A stretch of 64,000 nucleotides of DNA from positions 124,001 to 188,000 of the forward strand of contig NZ_JALJCJ010000007.1 of assembly GCF_022899935.1 (NCBI RefSeq), given 5' to 3'. The DNA is from Shinella curvata. GTDB taxonomy: Bacteria > Pseudomonadota > Alphaproteobacteria > Rhizobiales > Rhizobiaceae. Below, one piece after another: positions 10,416 through 20,499 of this stretch. Within the stretch, counting starts at the first letter, position 1, and the number at the start of each line of letters is the position of its first letter. Position numbers and translations under genes: made by a program. The notes under the pieces were generated by a model, which saw nothing but the letters and a program-made list of their open reading frames with translations, made no database searches and was not told where the DNA came from.

Positions 10416-11567
10416 CTAACCGGCAGGGCCTCGCACGCCCTGCCGTTTTGCATTGGTGCTGGCGATCACGGCGGCCTGCCAGTCGAGATAGCGCGCATAG
10501 ACGAAATGCAGCGCGATGCCGGCCAGCGCATAGAGCGTGCCCAGGACGGGGTTCTTGCCCGTGACGAACATCATCACCTGCCCGACCATGGCGAGGATCG
10601 TGCCGAAGATGAAAACGGCAAGCGAATGCCGGCCGACGGCCACCAGGGGATGCGAAAGCGGCAACGCCGCCCAGTTCGACAGAACCGGGATCGTCGCCAC
10701 CAGATAGGCACCGGCCAGCACATGCAGGAGGCGTGTGGTCGAGAGAAAAGTCTTGTCGAAGCCGGTCAGCACGGCGGGCAGGCCATAGGAGAAATCGATG
10801 TTCCACCAGGAGAACACGACCCACAGCATCGAGACGAAGATATAGGCGGCCGACAGCAAAGTGAGCATGCTGTTGCGGGGGATGCCCGTCCGTTTCGCCC
10901 TGAGCACGCCGACGAAGCCGATGACGAAGAGGAACTGCCAGGACAGCGGGTTTAGGAACCACTTGCCATCATCGAGGAAGTTCGACGGCGCGATCTGCCA
11001 GATGCCGGCGCAGAGCCAGAGCGTGCCGGAGACGGCGAGCAGCAGCAGCGCGCTTTGCCGATAGAGCCAGAGGAAGACCGGTAGCATCAGGAACAGCACG
11101 GCATACATCGAGAGGATGTTGTTGTAGCCGAACTGGTGGCCGAGCAGCACCATGCTGACGACGCCCTGTTCCGTGCGGTCGACGACGGCGCGCAGGTTGA
11201 TTTCCGAGATCAGATCCGGCCGCTCGAACCACAGGGCGCCGCCCGCGAAGATCGCGAAGGTCAGGATGCTCGTCATGATATGGGCTACATAGAGCGTCAG
11301 CGCCCGCCGCAGGATGCGCAGCGTCACCGCCAGCCGCTCCCCGACGGCAAAGCGGGAACCATAGGCAAGGCCCACCGACATGCCGGAGATCAGCACGAAG
11401 GCCTCAGCCGAATCGGAAAAACCGAAATTCTTGTGCGTCAGGTGTTCCAGATACTGGCCCGGAACGTGATTGACGAAGATCGTCAGGAGGGCGATGGCCC
11501 TGAAAACATCAAGGCGCGTGTCGCGTTGCCGCGGCACGGCGCCCGTCAGTCCGGTTTTGTCTGTCAT
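10416..11567 (-). CDS. opgC: OpgC-family acyltransferase, probable cyclic-glucan succinyl modifier
   Basis: Multi-span inner-membrane protein of about 383 residues related to OpgC, which adds succinyl groups to periplasmic glucans; Brucella Cgm is a homologue acting on cyclic beta-1,2-glucan. Visible signs are RDTRLDVFRAIALLTIFVNHVPG near the N-terminus (the family's R-D-x-R-x-D-x-R and N-H-x-P-G elements), LISGMSVGLAYG, and about ten hydrophobic segments up to the C-terminus. It starts 24 bases after the ndvB stop on the same strand, so substitution of the NdvB product is the natural inference. An in-frame GTG at 11582 would add five residues; neither start has a clear Shine-Dalgarno. The substituent (succinyl or other) is not proven. 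Confidence 0.85.
   Translation of the reverse strand: MTDKTGLTGAVPRQRDTRLDVFRAIALLTIFVNHVPGQYLEHLTHKNFGFSDSAEAFVLISGMSVGLAYGSRFAVGERLAVTLRILRRALTLYVAHIMTSILTFAIFAGGALWFERPDLISEINLRAVVDRTEQGVVSMVLLGHQFGYNNILSMYAVLFLMLPVFLWLYRQSALLLLAVSGTLWLCAGIWQIAPSNFLDDGKWFLNPLSWQFLFVIGFVGVLRAKRTGIPRNSMLTLLSAAYIFVSMLWVVFSWWNIDFSYGLPAVLTGFDKTFLSTTRLLHVLAGAYLVATIPVLSNWAALPLSHPLVAVGRHSLAVFIFGTILAMVGQVMMFVTGKNPVLGTLYALAGIALHFVYARYLDWQAAVIASTNAKRQGVRGPAG
10421..10449 (+). terminator. Terminator of ndvA lying inside the 3' end of opgC
   Basis: CGGCAGGGC (10421-10429), 7-base loop, GCCCTGCCG (10437-10445), TTTT. It lies 40 bases after the ndvA stop, and the same bases encode the last residues (AKRQGVRGPAG) of the opposing gene. 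Confidence 0.8.
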
Positions 11568-11573
11568 GTCAGT

Positions 11574-11595
11574 CTGATCCACATCTGTGGATCAG
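11574..11595 (-). promoter_or_regulatory. Perfect inverted repeat spanning ndvB stop and opgC start
   Basis: Ten-base arms CTGATCCACA (11574-11583) and TGTGGATCAG (11586-11595) with a 2-base centre. The ndvB stop TGA lies in one arm and the alternative GTG of opgC in the other. No T tract follows, so it is not a standard terminator. Confidence 0.6.
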
Positions 11596-14500
11596 AGCAA
11601 ATAACCCTCGTTTGAAGATTTGATGACATTGCCGTTCACATTTGCGAGCCATCCACCATCGTCACCACGATCGACGCGGATCGTGAGCTTCTTGCCGTCG
11701 ATGGTGAGCGTCGCGCCGTAGCCGTTCCAGGAGGAAGGCAGCACCGGATTGATGAAGAGGCGACCGCCTTCCTTGCGGATGCCGAGGATGCCCTCCACGG
11801 CCGCGCGGTAGAGCAGGCCGGCCGAGCCGGTGTACCAGCTCCAGCCACCCTGCCCGGTACGCTCGCCTTCGCCATAGACGTCGGCGGCGACCACATAGGG
11901 CTCGACGCGATAGCGTTCCGCCGCATCCGGATCGAGCGCATGCTTGACCGGATTGAGGATATCGAAGCAGGCAAAGGCGTCGTCCGCCCGGCCCTGACGC
12001 GCCAGAGCCAGCACGACCCAGGTTGCGGCATGGGTATATTGCCCGCCGTTTTCCCGGACACCCGGCGGATAGGCCTTGATATAGCCCGGATCCTGCGGGG
12101 TCTCGGCCAACGGCGGGGTGAACAGGCGGATGATGCCGTTTTCCCGGTCGACAAGGTTTTCGAGGACCGCATCCATGGCCTGACGCGAGCGTTCCGCATC
12201 ACCTTCACCGGATAGAACACTCCAGCTCTGCGCGATGGAATCGATCCGGCATTCGGCGCTCTCAGCGGAGCCCAGCGGCGTGCCGTCATCGAAATAGCCG
12301 CGGCGATAATAGCCGCCGTCCCAGCCCGCCGTTTCCAGCGCCTGCTTGAGACCGCCGAGATGGCCTTCCCAGGCTTCGGCGCGACCATTGTCACCGCGCT
12401 CGCGGGCGATGACGCTGAAGCCGCGCAGGGTGCCAGTGAGGAACCAGCCGAGCCAGACGCTGGTGCCGCGGCCGGCTTCGCCGACCCGGTTCATACCGTC
12501 GTTCCAGTCACCGCCTAGAATGAGTGGCAGGCCGTTTTCGCCGGTCCGCTGGATCGCAAGATCGAGCGCACGGGCGCAATGCTCGTAGAGCGAAGCCTCT
12601 TCGGAAGAACGGCCCGGCTTGTAGAAGGAATCGTGCTGCCCCTCGGCAAGCGGCTGGCCCTCGATGAAGGCGAGCTTTTCGTCAAGCACGGCACGGTCGC
12701 CCGAGGCGCGGCAGTAATATTCCACCGCATGAGCGAGCCAGACCACGTCGTCGGAGATCATGGTGCGTACGCCGGCGCCGCTGTCGGGCAGCCACCAATG
12801 CTGCACGTCACCCTCGACGAACTGGCGCGAGGCGGCGTTGAGGATCTGCCGGCGGGCAAGTTCCGGCCGGTGCAGCACGAAGGCGAGCGTGTCCTGCAAC
12901 TGGTCGCGGAAACCATAGGCGCCGCTTGCCTGATAGAAGGCCGAGCGCGCCATGATGCGGCAGCCGAGCGCCTGATAGGGCAGCCAGTCATTGACCATGC
13001 GGTCGAGCGCGGCATCCGGCGTCTTGACCTGCAGCGTGCCGGTGAAGTCTTCCCAAAAGGCCCGCACCGCCGCCATGACGGCGTCGAAATCGGCCGCGCG
13101 GCTTTTCTCGGCCAGCGCCTTGGCGCTGTCCGCATCCGCGGTATCGCCGAGCACGAAGATGAGCTCGCGCTTCTCGCCGGGCTTCAACACGATATCGACG
13201 GACAGTGCCGCGCAGGGATCCCCCATGCCGTCGGCCGCACCTGAAAGGGCAAGGCCCGTCACAACGGCCATAGGTGATGCAATATCGCCTTTGCCGATGA
13301 AATCGCGGCGCTTGGCCGTGAAGCCCGAAAGCGGCGCATCGACGGCAAAGAAGCTGGTCCGGCCGGCGAAATCGAAGCTGTAGGGATTGGTGGCGAAGAG
13401 CGCGCCGCTCTCCTCGTCATGACTGGTCAGGATAAAGGGCGCCGTCTTGGCGGGATTGTTGCCAAGCACCCATTCGACATAGCCGAAGACCGAAAGATTG
13501 CGTTCCGTGTCGCCGGTGTTCTTCACGACGAGGCGCGAATATTTGACCGGATCCTCGGGATCGACCGTCTGCACGAGATCGAGCTCGATACCGTCCTCCC
13601 AGCTGCGGAAGGCGGTGTAGCCGAGGCCGTGCCAGGTCTCGAACTTCACCGATGGACGCTGCGACAGCGCCGCAAACGGCGTGATCACGGTGCCACGATC
13701 GCGATCACGCACATAGAAGGCCTCGCCCGGACGGTTGATGACCGGGTCGTTGGTCCACGGTGTCAGCTGGAAATCGCGCGAATTGCGGCTCCAGGTGAAG
13801 CCCGCGCCCTCCGCCGAAACGTGGAAGCCGAAGTTCTTGTTGGCGATGACGTTGATCCACGGCTGGGGCGTCGCCGCTCCGCCGCATAGACGAACGGCAT
13901 ATTCGCGGCGATCGGCGTTGAAACCGCCGAAACCGTTCCAGAAGGTCAAGCCCTCGCCGTCGATTGTCACCGGCTCCGCGGCCGCAGGAGCCGGCAGCTT
14001 TGGAACGACGATCTCGGCCTTCACATCGTCCTCACCACGTGGCGTTGAGAAGAGCATCGCCATGCGGTTGATCTGGTCGGACAGCGTGCCGTTACGGGCG
14101 TGGAAAACGGCGCGGGCGGTGGCCAGCAGTGCTTGCCAGGTGGAGACCTCCATCAGGTCGCGGCGTACCGCGAAGATGTGCTGGCGCATGCCGTCGGACT
14201 GGCCGCGCAGGCGAAGGTTCTCGCACATCTGGTCGAGCGTGTGCTGCATGTCCTGCGCATAGGAGGACGCGCGCTCGTTGAGGATTACCAGATCGGCCGT
14301 CACGCCGCGATGGCGTAGATAATCCTGTGCACGCAGCGCGCCACGGGCAACCTCGAGGTCGATCTCGTCGTTGATGCGCAGGACGAAGATCGGGAAATCG
14401 CCCGAAATCGCCAGCGGCCACAGCGCCGACTGGGCCGTCAGCCCCGTCTGGATCGTGCCGGCATCGGCACGCAGGTGCATGTCGGGATAGGTCAGGTAGC

Positions 14501-17500
14501 GGCCGAGCGTCTGGAAGCTCGCCGCCTCCTGCGAGGTCACGCCGATATGGCGCATATGCACCTGCGAGCGCGTCCAGGCATGGATCATTTCCTGGTTGAA
14601 GCTCTCGGGATGACGGTAGAGGTCGATAGCGGCATCCACCTCTGCACGGCTGGGAGCCGCAATCGTCCAGAAGATGACCTTGACCTTCTTGCCGGCAGGC
14701 ACGCGCACTACACGACGCAATGCCAGAACCGGATCGAGCGTAAAGCCGTCTGTGCTGGACAGTTGCGCGCCCGGATCGAAGGCGGCGGCGGTGGCGAGCG
14801 TGCGGCCGCGGCCGATGAAGCGGCGGCGGTCGGTCTCGATCTCGGTGCGGCGCGACGGGCCGGCATTATCGACGATCAGATGGGCGATAGTCATGTCGGG
14901 CTCGTTCGGATTGCGCTTGTTGCGCACCGCGCGGATAACGTCGCCGCGCTTGCCGATCTCGGTGCGGACGAACATTTTCGAGAACAGCGGATGGGCGCTG
15001 TCGGCGTCGTCGGTGGAGATGACCGGCTCCATATAGGAGGTCACTTCGATGAAGCGGTCTTCCGTGCCGGTGTTGAGCAGCGTCAGGCGGCGGCCCTCGG
15101 CGTCATGCTCGGTAGCGACAATGACCTCGACCTCGCTGGTGAGCGAGCCGATCGTCTTGACGAATTCAGCCTTGTCGTCGCCGAACTGCGTCTTGGTCTT
15201 CTCACCCTCGACGCGCTTGGGTTCCGCCGTGGCGGACCACCATTCGCCCGAGACGGTATCGCGCAGGAAGAGGAAGGAACCCCAGCGGTCTTCTGTCGGA
15301 TCGGGCTTCCAGCGCGTGACGGACTGGCCGTTCCAGCGCGAATAGCCCGAGCCGTTCGCCGTCAGCATCACCGAATAATGGCCGTTCGACAGGAAGACGG
15401 TTTCCCGCTCCTTGGCGAAGGGGTTTTCGATGATGCGGATTTCCGGGCGCAACAAGTCCGCCTGCGTGCTGCCGACGGTTTCCGGCTCGCGCTTGGCATT
15501 GATGACCGGGATGTCGCGCGGTGCCTTTTCCTGCAAGAGCAGTTCGGCCGCCTCGATGACCGGATCGGCATGGAAGCGTTCGCGCAGCGCGCCGTTGAAG
15601 ACGACATTGGCGACGGCGGCAATCGACATGCCGTGATGGTGCGCCATGTAGTTCTTCACGACCGCGCAGGTCTTGCCTTCCGGCACGCGGGTCGGCGTGA
15701 AGTCGACGGCATCGTGGAAGCCGTAGACGCCGAGAGCGCCGAGCTTGCGCAGGCGCTCGAGGTTTTCGAGCGCTTCCTCCGGCGCGTACTGGGCGGCGAG
15801 CAGCGAAGCATAGGGCGCGATGACGGCGTTCTGGCCGAGGCCGCGCTTCAGGCCGAGCGTCGGCACGCCGAAATTGGTGTATTGGTAGGTCAGTTCATGG
15901 TCGCGGGCATTGAAGGCCGCCTCCGAAATGCCCCAGGGCGTGCCGAGACGGCGGCCGTGGTTCATCTGCTCCTTCACCACCAGATTGTTCGTCTGGTTCA
16001 GGATGCCGCCCTGGCGCTCCTGCATGACGAGCGGCGGCATCAGATATTCGAACATCGAGCCGGACCAGGAGACCAGCGCGCCGCGCGAGCCGACCGGCAC
16101 GACCGGGCGTCCGAGCTTGTACCAGTGCTCGGTGGGCAGGTCGCCCTTGGCGATGGCGAAGAGGCTGGTGAGACGGGCTTCCGACGCCAGAAGGTCGTAG
16201 CAGGCCTCGTCGAGTTCGTTGGTCTCGACGCGGTAGCCGATGGAGAGCAGGCGTCGTTCCGGGCGGAACAGGAAGCCGAAATCCATCGAGAAGGCGATGT
16301 CGCGGGCGCGATCGCGCAGCACGACAAGCCGGTCGCGCAGGCCTTCGATCGAGCCGAGGTCGAAAACGCTGTCGGCGATATGCGCCTCGCAGGTCGCGAC
16401 CAGCGCGCCCGCCCATTTGGCCAACTCGCCGCTGTCGGCCGACTTGATCTCATGGTCGAGATTGACGATCAGCTTGTTGACGTCGCGGGCCAGCACCGAG
16501 AGGTTGATGACGCGGATCGAGGCGAATTCGTGCTCGCGCTTGACGGCGGCAAGCGCGTTGTGGAAACCGACGATGCGCTCCTCGATGAGGCGGCGCAGCG
16601 GACGCACGGTCTTGCGGTCATCCGGCAGTTTCTTCAGCGTTTCGGAGAGGATGGAGGCAACGTCGCCGATACCGTCAAGGCTGCCCTGCAGATGCGCCGA
16701 GGGCGCTTCCGCCCATTCGCGGCACATGGAGGATACGGCGATGAGGTGACCGGCGAGGTTGCCGCTATCGACCGCCGAGACGTAACGCGGACCGAGCGTT
16801 TCCAGCGTGTTGGTGCGGTACCAGTTGTAGAGGTGGCCGCGATATTTCGGCATACCGTCGATGGTGGCGATGGTCTGTTCGAGGCGGCGAACCGTCTCCT
16901 CGAACGAGATCCAGCCGAAATCGCGGGCGGAGATGACCGAGAGCAGGTAGACGCCGACATTGGTCGGCGAGGTGCGCTCGGCGAGCACCGGCTGCGGCGT
17001 TTCCTGGAAATTGTCCGGCGGCAGGTAATGCTGCTCGGCGGTGACGAAATCCTCGAAATAGCGCCAGGTGCGGCGGGCATATTTGCGCAGTTCCGTCGCG
17101 ACATAGTCAGACACGACGAGCTGGTCTTCGGTCTCGGCCGTCTGGCTGACATACCAGGCAATGGCCGGCGAAAGCGCCCAGACGAGGGCGAAAGGCACGC
17201 CGATGAAGGGCAGGCCGGTATCGGAGATCATGGCGAGCGCCACGGAAAGCACGGCGAGCGCCGGCGCCTGCCACATCGCCTTGTAATGGTCGAGGATGCC
17301 GCCGCGTGCGGCGCTGTCGGCCTGGGCGGCCGTGCGCCATTCCAGCATCAGCTTGCGGCTGCCGAAGGTGCGGTAGACGGAGCGCAGGATGGCATCGGCC
17401 ATGAGTGCGGCCGAATGGGCGATGAAGGCGATGCGCAGCGCGACCTGGGCATTGGAGGCGCGGATATCGGAGATGACCCGGTGCACATGGGCACGCGCGA

Positions 17501-20078
17501 CGATATCACCGCGGCGCGGCATGATGCCGGAGATCAGCGACAGGGTCGGTGCGACGAAGAGCAGGAAGATCAGCACGAGCTGCCAGATCAGCGCCTGGCG
17601 CGGCTCCATATAGTACCAGCCCATGACGGAAGCGACGAGCCAGCCGATGGGAATAAGGCTGCGGCGCAGGTTGTCGTACATCTTCCAGCGACCGAGCATG
17701 GAAATGCCGTTTGCCGGGTTGAAGAGGTAGGGCAACAGCTGCCAGTCGCCACGCGCCCAGCGATGCTGGCGCGAGGTTTCCGTGCCGTAGCGGGTCGGGA
17801 AGTCTTCGATGAGCTCGACATCCGTCACCAGCGCGCAATGCGACAACGAGCCTTCGAGCAGGTCGTGGCTGAGCACTTCGTTTTCGCCGATGCGGCCCTT
17901 CACGGCGGCCTCGAAGGCATCGACGTGGTAGAGACCCTTGCCGGTAAACGTGCCTTCGCCGGCAAAATCCTGGTAGACGTCGGAGACGGTGAAGACGTAA
18001 GGGTCGACGCCGCGGTCGGCGGAGAAGATGCGCTGGAAGGTCGAGGCTTCCTTGCCCGTCGTCAGCGACGGCGTGACGCGCGGCTGGAGAATGCTGTAGC
18101 CGGCGGTGACCTTGCCCTTTTCGGCATCGATGACCGGACGGTTGATCGGGTGGTGCAGCTTGCCGACGAGCTTGGTCACGGCATCGCGCATCAGGCGCGT
18201 GTCGGAATCGAGCGTCATAACGTATTTGACGTCAGGCGGCACCATGTTGGCGCCTGGCAGGAAGGTCGTGTCGCCATCGCCGCGCAGCAGCAGGTTCAGC
18301 TCGTGCAGCTTGCCGCGCTTGCGCTCCCAGCCCATCCACGCGCCCTCTGAAGGGTTATAGAGGCGGCGGCGGTGCAGCAGGTAGAAGCGCGTACGGCCGT
18401 CATAGGCATAGCGCGCCGAAAGCGCCGCGATCTCGCGCTTGGCGTATTCGAGCACTTCGAGGTCGGCAGGGGTTTCCTCGACTTGGGCGTCCGTCCAGTC
18501 GCTGACCAGCGAGAAATAGATCTCGCCGCGCGGATTGGCGAGGTAGTGCACTTCGAGATTGCGCACCAGCTCATCGACATGGTCGCGCTTGGCGATCAGA
18601 CAGGGCACGACGACGAGCGTGCGCGCATCATCGGGAATGCCGTCCTTGAATTCGTAGCCGACAAGCCGCGAGGGCGTGACGAAGAAGGTAACGAGCGTGT
18701 TGAACAGGCCCGACGCGCCTTCAGACGCCGGCAGCGCGAAGAGCACCAGCATGATCAGCCAGGCGCCATTCGGAATATCGAGCTGATCGAGGAAATAGAA
18801 GACCGCGATCATCGCAAGCAGTGTCAGGAGGATGTTCGGTCCGGCAATGGCGAACCAGTCGAGCTTGCGGCCGAAGCGCACGACGCGCTGCACGATGGAG
18901 GGGCGGTAGTCGATGCGCTTTTCAAGCAGCTTGCGCTTCTTGCCGACGAGGAAGGCGGCGACATTGGCCTCGTAGTCGAGATCCTCGACATGGGCGGCGG
19001 CATCTTCCGCCGTCATGGCGAGCGCGGTTTCGGTGACCTCGAGCTCCGTCTTGCCGGAGCGGCGGGCGAAACGCTCGATCGTGTTGCGGTACTTGTTGCG
19101 CGAGCCGAAATCGAGGTCGGAATAGTCCGAGCCCTGGCGCAGCGCCTCGTCGAGGCGGCTGACGCTTTCGAACCAGACCGGCCATTCCGTGTCGTCAACG
19201 GTGCGCAGGCTCTTGATGAGCGAGCTCATCGTGGCGTTGCCGGAGGACAGGCGGTTGTTTTCCGAGACGATCAGCTCTTCGAGATCGCTGCCGCGGCTTT
19301 CGATCCTGCGCTCCAGCCACTGGATGACGGCACCCGAGGCCTGCAGGCCGTCACGCAGCCGGTAGAGCAGCTGGGTGACGAAGGTGTTGTCCTCGGCGAA
19401 GCTTTCCATGGTGCGCAGATGCGCGATGGCCTTTTCGGGATCGTTGAGGCGGACCAGTTCGTCGGCCACCTCGTTCGCCTTGAAGCGCATTTTTCGCGAG
19501 CGCTCCACGCGGCTCGATATGCGCCGCAGGTTTTCCAGCAGCACGAAGCGGATGAACGAGGGCAGCGCCCAGAGTTCGCCGATCTTCAGCGCATCGACCC
19601 GCTGGAACCCCTGCACGAAGGCCGTCAGGCTTTCATGCGAGATGTTACTCTGGGTGTGGGCGACATAAAGCCAGGCGAGCACCAGCGTGCGCGGCACCGG
19701 CTTGCCGTCGATCTCGATGGTCAGGAGCTGGCGGTAGAAACGCCGCGGGAAGTCGCGGCGGACTTCCTGGATGGCCTCTTCGATGACGTAATAATTGTCG
19801 AGCAGCCATTCGGCGGCGGGCGTGATCTGCGCGCCGGCTTCGACGTCCTTGGCCGTCGCCTGATAGACGCGGAAAATTTCCTTTTCGTTTTCCTTGTGGC
19901 GCGGACGGAATTCGAAGGGCTGATAGCCCGGCAGCAGCGCGGTCTTGTCGCGCGCCAAAGCCTCGCCGCAATCGGCCAGCTCCTCCAGCGTCAGATAGGT
20001 GGCGCGGATCGAATCGTTATAGTCGATCTGCTTGGCGTCTGCGTCGCGGGCGGCGTGCGGCGTATTGTGAAGGGACAT
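11592..20078 (-). CDS. ndvB: Cyclic beta-1,2-glucan synthase (NdvB/ChvB)
   Basis: Giant inner-membrane enzyme that initiates, elongates, trims and cyclises beta-1,2-glucan from UDP-glucose. It has 2828 residues, the usual NdvB size. Order: N-terminal cytoplasmic region; membrane segments about 410-470; GT84 glycosyltransferase with MTLDSDTRL (about 620) and the RQHRWARGDWQ processivity motif (about 770); further membrane helices about 810-870 and 940-985; glycoamylase-like domain with the conserved AHHHGMS (about 1480); long beta-rich region; C-terminal GH94 phosphorylase-like module (GGDWNDGMNRVGEAGRG near 2520) that controls ring size. The ATG at 20078 (MSLHNTPHA) fits the family length, though in-frame starts exist up to 20276. 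It is followed by the opgC-like gene and faces ndvA. Confidence 0.97.
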   Translation of the reverse strand: MSLHNTPHAARDADAKQIDYNDSIRATYLTLEELADCGEALARDKTALLPGYQPFEFRPRHKENEKEIFRVYQATAKDVEAGAQITPAAEWLLDNYYVIEEAIQEVRRDFPRRFYRQLLTIEIDGKPVPRTLVLAWLYVAHTQSNISHESLTAFVQGFQRVDALKIGELWALPSFIRFVLLENLRRISSRVERSRKMRFKANEVADELVRLNDPEKAIAHLRTMESFAEDNTFVTQLLYRLRDGLQASGAVIQWLERRIESRGSDLEELIVSENNRLSSGNATMSSLIKSLRTVDDTEWPVWFESVSRLDEALRQGSDYSDLDFGSRNKYRNTIERFARRSGKTELEVTETALAMTAEDAAAHVEDLDYEANVAAFLVGKKRKLLEKRIDYRPSIVQRVVRFGRKLDWFAIAGPNILLTLLAMIAVFYFLDQLDIPNGAWLIMLVLFALPASEGASGLFNTLVTFFVTPSRLVGYEFKDGIPDDARTLVVVPCLIAKRDHVDELVRNLEVHYLANPRGEIYFSLVSDWTDAQVEETPADLEVLEYAKREIAALSARYAYDGRTRFYLLHRRRLYNPSEGAWMGWERKRGKLHELNLLLRGDGDTTFLPGANMVPPDVKYVMTLDSDTRLMRDAVTKLVGKLHHPINRPVIDAEKGKVTAGYSILQPRVTPSLTTGKEASTFQRIFSADRGVDPYVFTVSDVYQDFAGEGTFTGKGLYHVDAFEAAVKGRIGENEVLSHDLLEGSLSHCALVTDVELIEDFPTRYGTETSRQHRWARGDWQLLPYLFNPANGISMLGRWKMYDNLRRSLIPIGWLVASVMGWYYMEPRQALIWQLVLIFLLFVAPTLSLISGIMPRRGDIVARAHVHRVISDIRASNAQVALRIAFIAHSAALMADAILRSVYRTFGSRKLMLEWRTAAQADSAARGGILDHYKAMWQAPALAVLSVALAMISDTGLPFIGVPFALVWALSPAIAWYVSQTAETEDQLVVSDYVATELRKYARRTWRYFEDFVTAEQHYLPPDNFQETPQPVLAERTSPTNVGVYLLSVISARDFGWISFEETVRRLEQTIATIDGMPKYRGHLYNWYRTNTLETLGPRYVSAVDSGNLAGHLIAVSSMCREWAEAPSAHLQGSLDGIGDVASILSETLKKLPDDRKTVRPLRRLIEERIVGFHNALAAVKREHEFASIRVINLSVLARDVNKLIVNLDHEIKSADSGELAKWAGALVATCEAHIADSVFDLGSIEGLRDRLVVLRDRARDIAFSMDFGFLFRPERRLLSIGYRVETNELDEACYDLLASEARLTSLFAIAKGDLPTEHWYKLGRPVVPVGSRGALVSWSGSMFEYLMPPLVMQERQGGILNQTNNLVVKEQMNHGRRLGTPWGISEAAFNARDHELTYQYTNFGVPTLGLKRGLGQNAVIAPYASLLAAQYAPEEALENLERLRKLGALGVYGFHDAVDFTPTRVPEGKTCAVVKNYMAHHHGMSIAAVANVVFNGALRERFHADPVIEAAELLLQEKAPRDIPVINAKREPETVGSTQADLLRPEIRIIENPFAKERETVFLSNGHYSVMLTANGSGYSRWNGQSVTRWKPDPTEDRWGSFLFLRDTVSGEWWSATAEPKRVEGEKTKTQFGDDKAEFVKTIGSLTSEVEVIVATEHDAEGRRLTLLNTGTEDRFIEVTSYMEPVISTDDADSAHPLFSKMFVRTEIGKRGDVIRAVRNKRNPNEPDMTIAHLIVDNAGPSRRTEIETDRRRFIGRGRTLATAAAFDPGAQLSSTDGFTLDPVLALRRVVRVPAGKKVKVIFWTIAAPSRAEVDAAIDLYRHPESFNQEMIHAWTRSQVHMRHIGVTSQEAASFQTLGRYLTYPDMHLRADAGTIQTGLTAQSALWPLAISGDFPIFVLRINDEIDLEVARGALRAQDYLRHRGVTADLVILNERASSYAQDMQHTLDQMCENLRLRGQSDGMRQHIFAVRRDLMEVSTWQALLATARAVFHARNGTLSDQINRMAMLFSTPRGEDDVKAEIVVPKLPAPAAAEPVTIDGEGLTFWNGFGGFNADRREYAVRLCGGAATPQPWINVIANKNFGFHVSAEGAGFTWSRNSRDFQLTPWTNDPVINRPGEAFYVRDRDRGTVITPFAALSQRPSVKFETWHGLGYTAFRSWEDGIELDLVQTVDPEDPVKYSRLVVKNTGDTERNLSVFGYVEWVLGNNPAKTAPFILTSHDEESGALFATNPYSFDFAGRTSFFAVDAPLSGFTAKRRDFIGKGDIASPMAVVTGLALSGAADGMGDPCAALSVDIVLKPGEKRELIFVLGDTADADSAKALAEKSRAADFDAVMAAVRAFWEDFTGTLQVKTPDAALDRMVNDWLPYQALGCRIMARSAFYQASGAYGFRDQLQDTLAFVLHRPELARRQILNAASRQFVEGDVQHWWLPDSGAGVRTMISDDVVWLAHAVEYYCRASGDRAVLDEKLAFIEGQPLAEGQHDSFYKPGRSSEEASLYEHCARALDLAIQRTGENGLPLILGGDWNDGMNRVGEAGRGTSVWLGWFLTGTLRGFSVIARERGDNGRAEAWEGHLGGLKQALETAGWDGGYYRRGYFDDGTPLGSAESAECRIDSIAQSWSVLSGEGDAERSRQAMDAVLENLVDRENGIIRLFTPPLAETPQDPGYIKAYPPGVRENGGQYTHAATWVVLALARQGRADDAFACFDILNPVKHALDPDAAERYRVEPYVVAADVYGEGERTGQGGWSWYTGSAGLLYRAAVEGILGIRKEGGRLFINPVLPSSWNGYGATLTIDGKKLTIRVDRGDDGGWLANVNGNVIKSSNEGYLL

Positions 20079-20499
20079 ATTTCTTAATCTGGATCCGGCC
20101 ATGTTGAACCATCCGGCAAAGGCCTGTGCGCCGGAAGGGTTTTTGCGGGCAGGTTTCGTCTCTGTGCCGCGATCAGCCATGACACCATACGGCACCCGGA
20201 TGGCGCGAAGGGTGGGAACATGGCTCAAGCGACACGCTGATTGGCATCCTGGCCGCGTGGTGCATGAAAACGGCATTTTTTAGCCGTAAGGACAGAGACT
20301 TGCAACATCTGAGCGTGTCTGGATGGCTCGGCATCGGCCCTCATCTGCGGTTTTGGTGAATCACGCCCTCGCCGCGGGACGAGCGAGGAGCAGGAGGCAG
20401 GCGGAAGCCCAAATGCCCCGCGTCGAAAAAAGTTCCAGACCTGTGCACCATGATCCCTCACCATTGACTTGAGAGCCGCACCGAGCCAGTTTCGCCGCG
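20079..20499. other. ndvB upstream region / metH leader region
   Basis: About 420 bases between divergent ndvB and the B12 riboswitch. It must contain the ndvB promoter (minus strand) and the promoter of the riboswitch transcript (plus strand). A minor stem (ACGGC...GCCGT, about 20270-20289) is present. The frames here overlap the in-frame upstream extension of ndvB and show no independent coding signal. Confidence 0.4.

Noticed and set aside
14475-18350. A 1291-codon open frame on the plus strand inside ndvB
   Set aside because: Antisense shadow of the GC-rich synthase gene; no ribosome site and no recognisable motif.
18372-20087. A 571-codon plus-strand frame opposite the N-terminal part of ndvB
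   Set aside because: Same cause; its sequence mirrors conserved NdvB codons and stops at the ndvB start.
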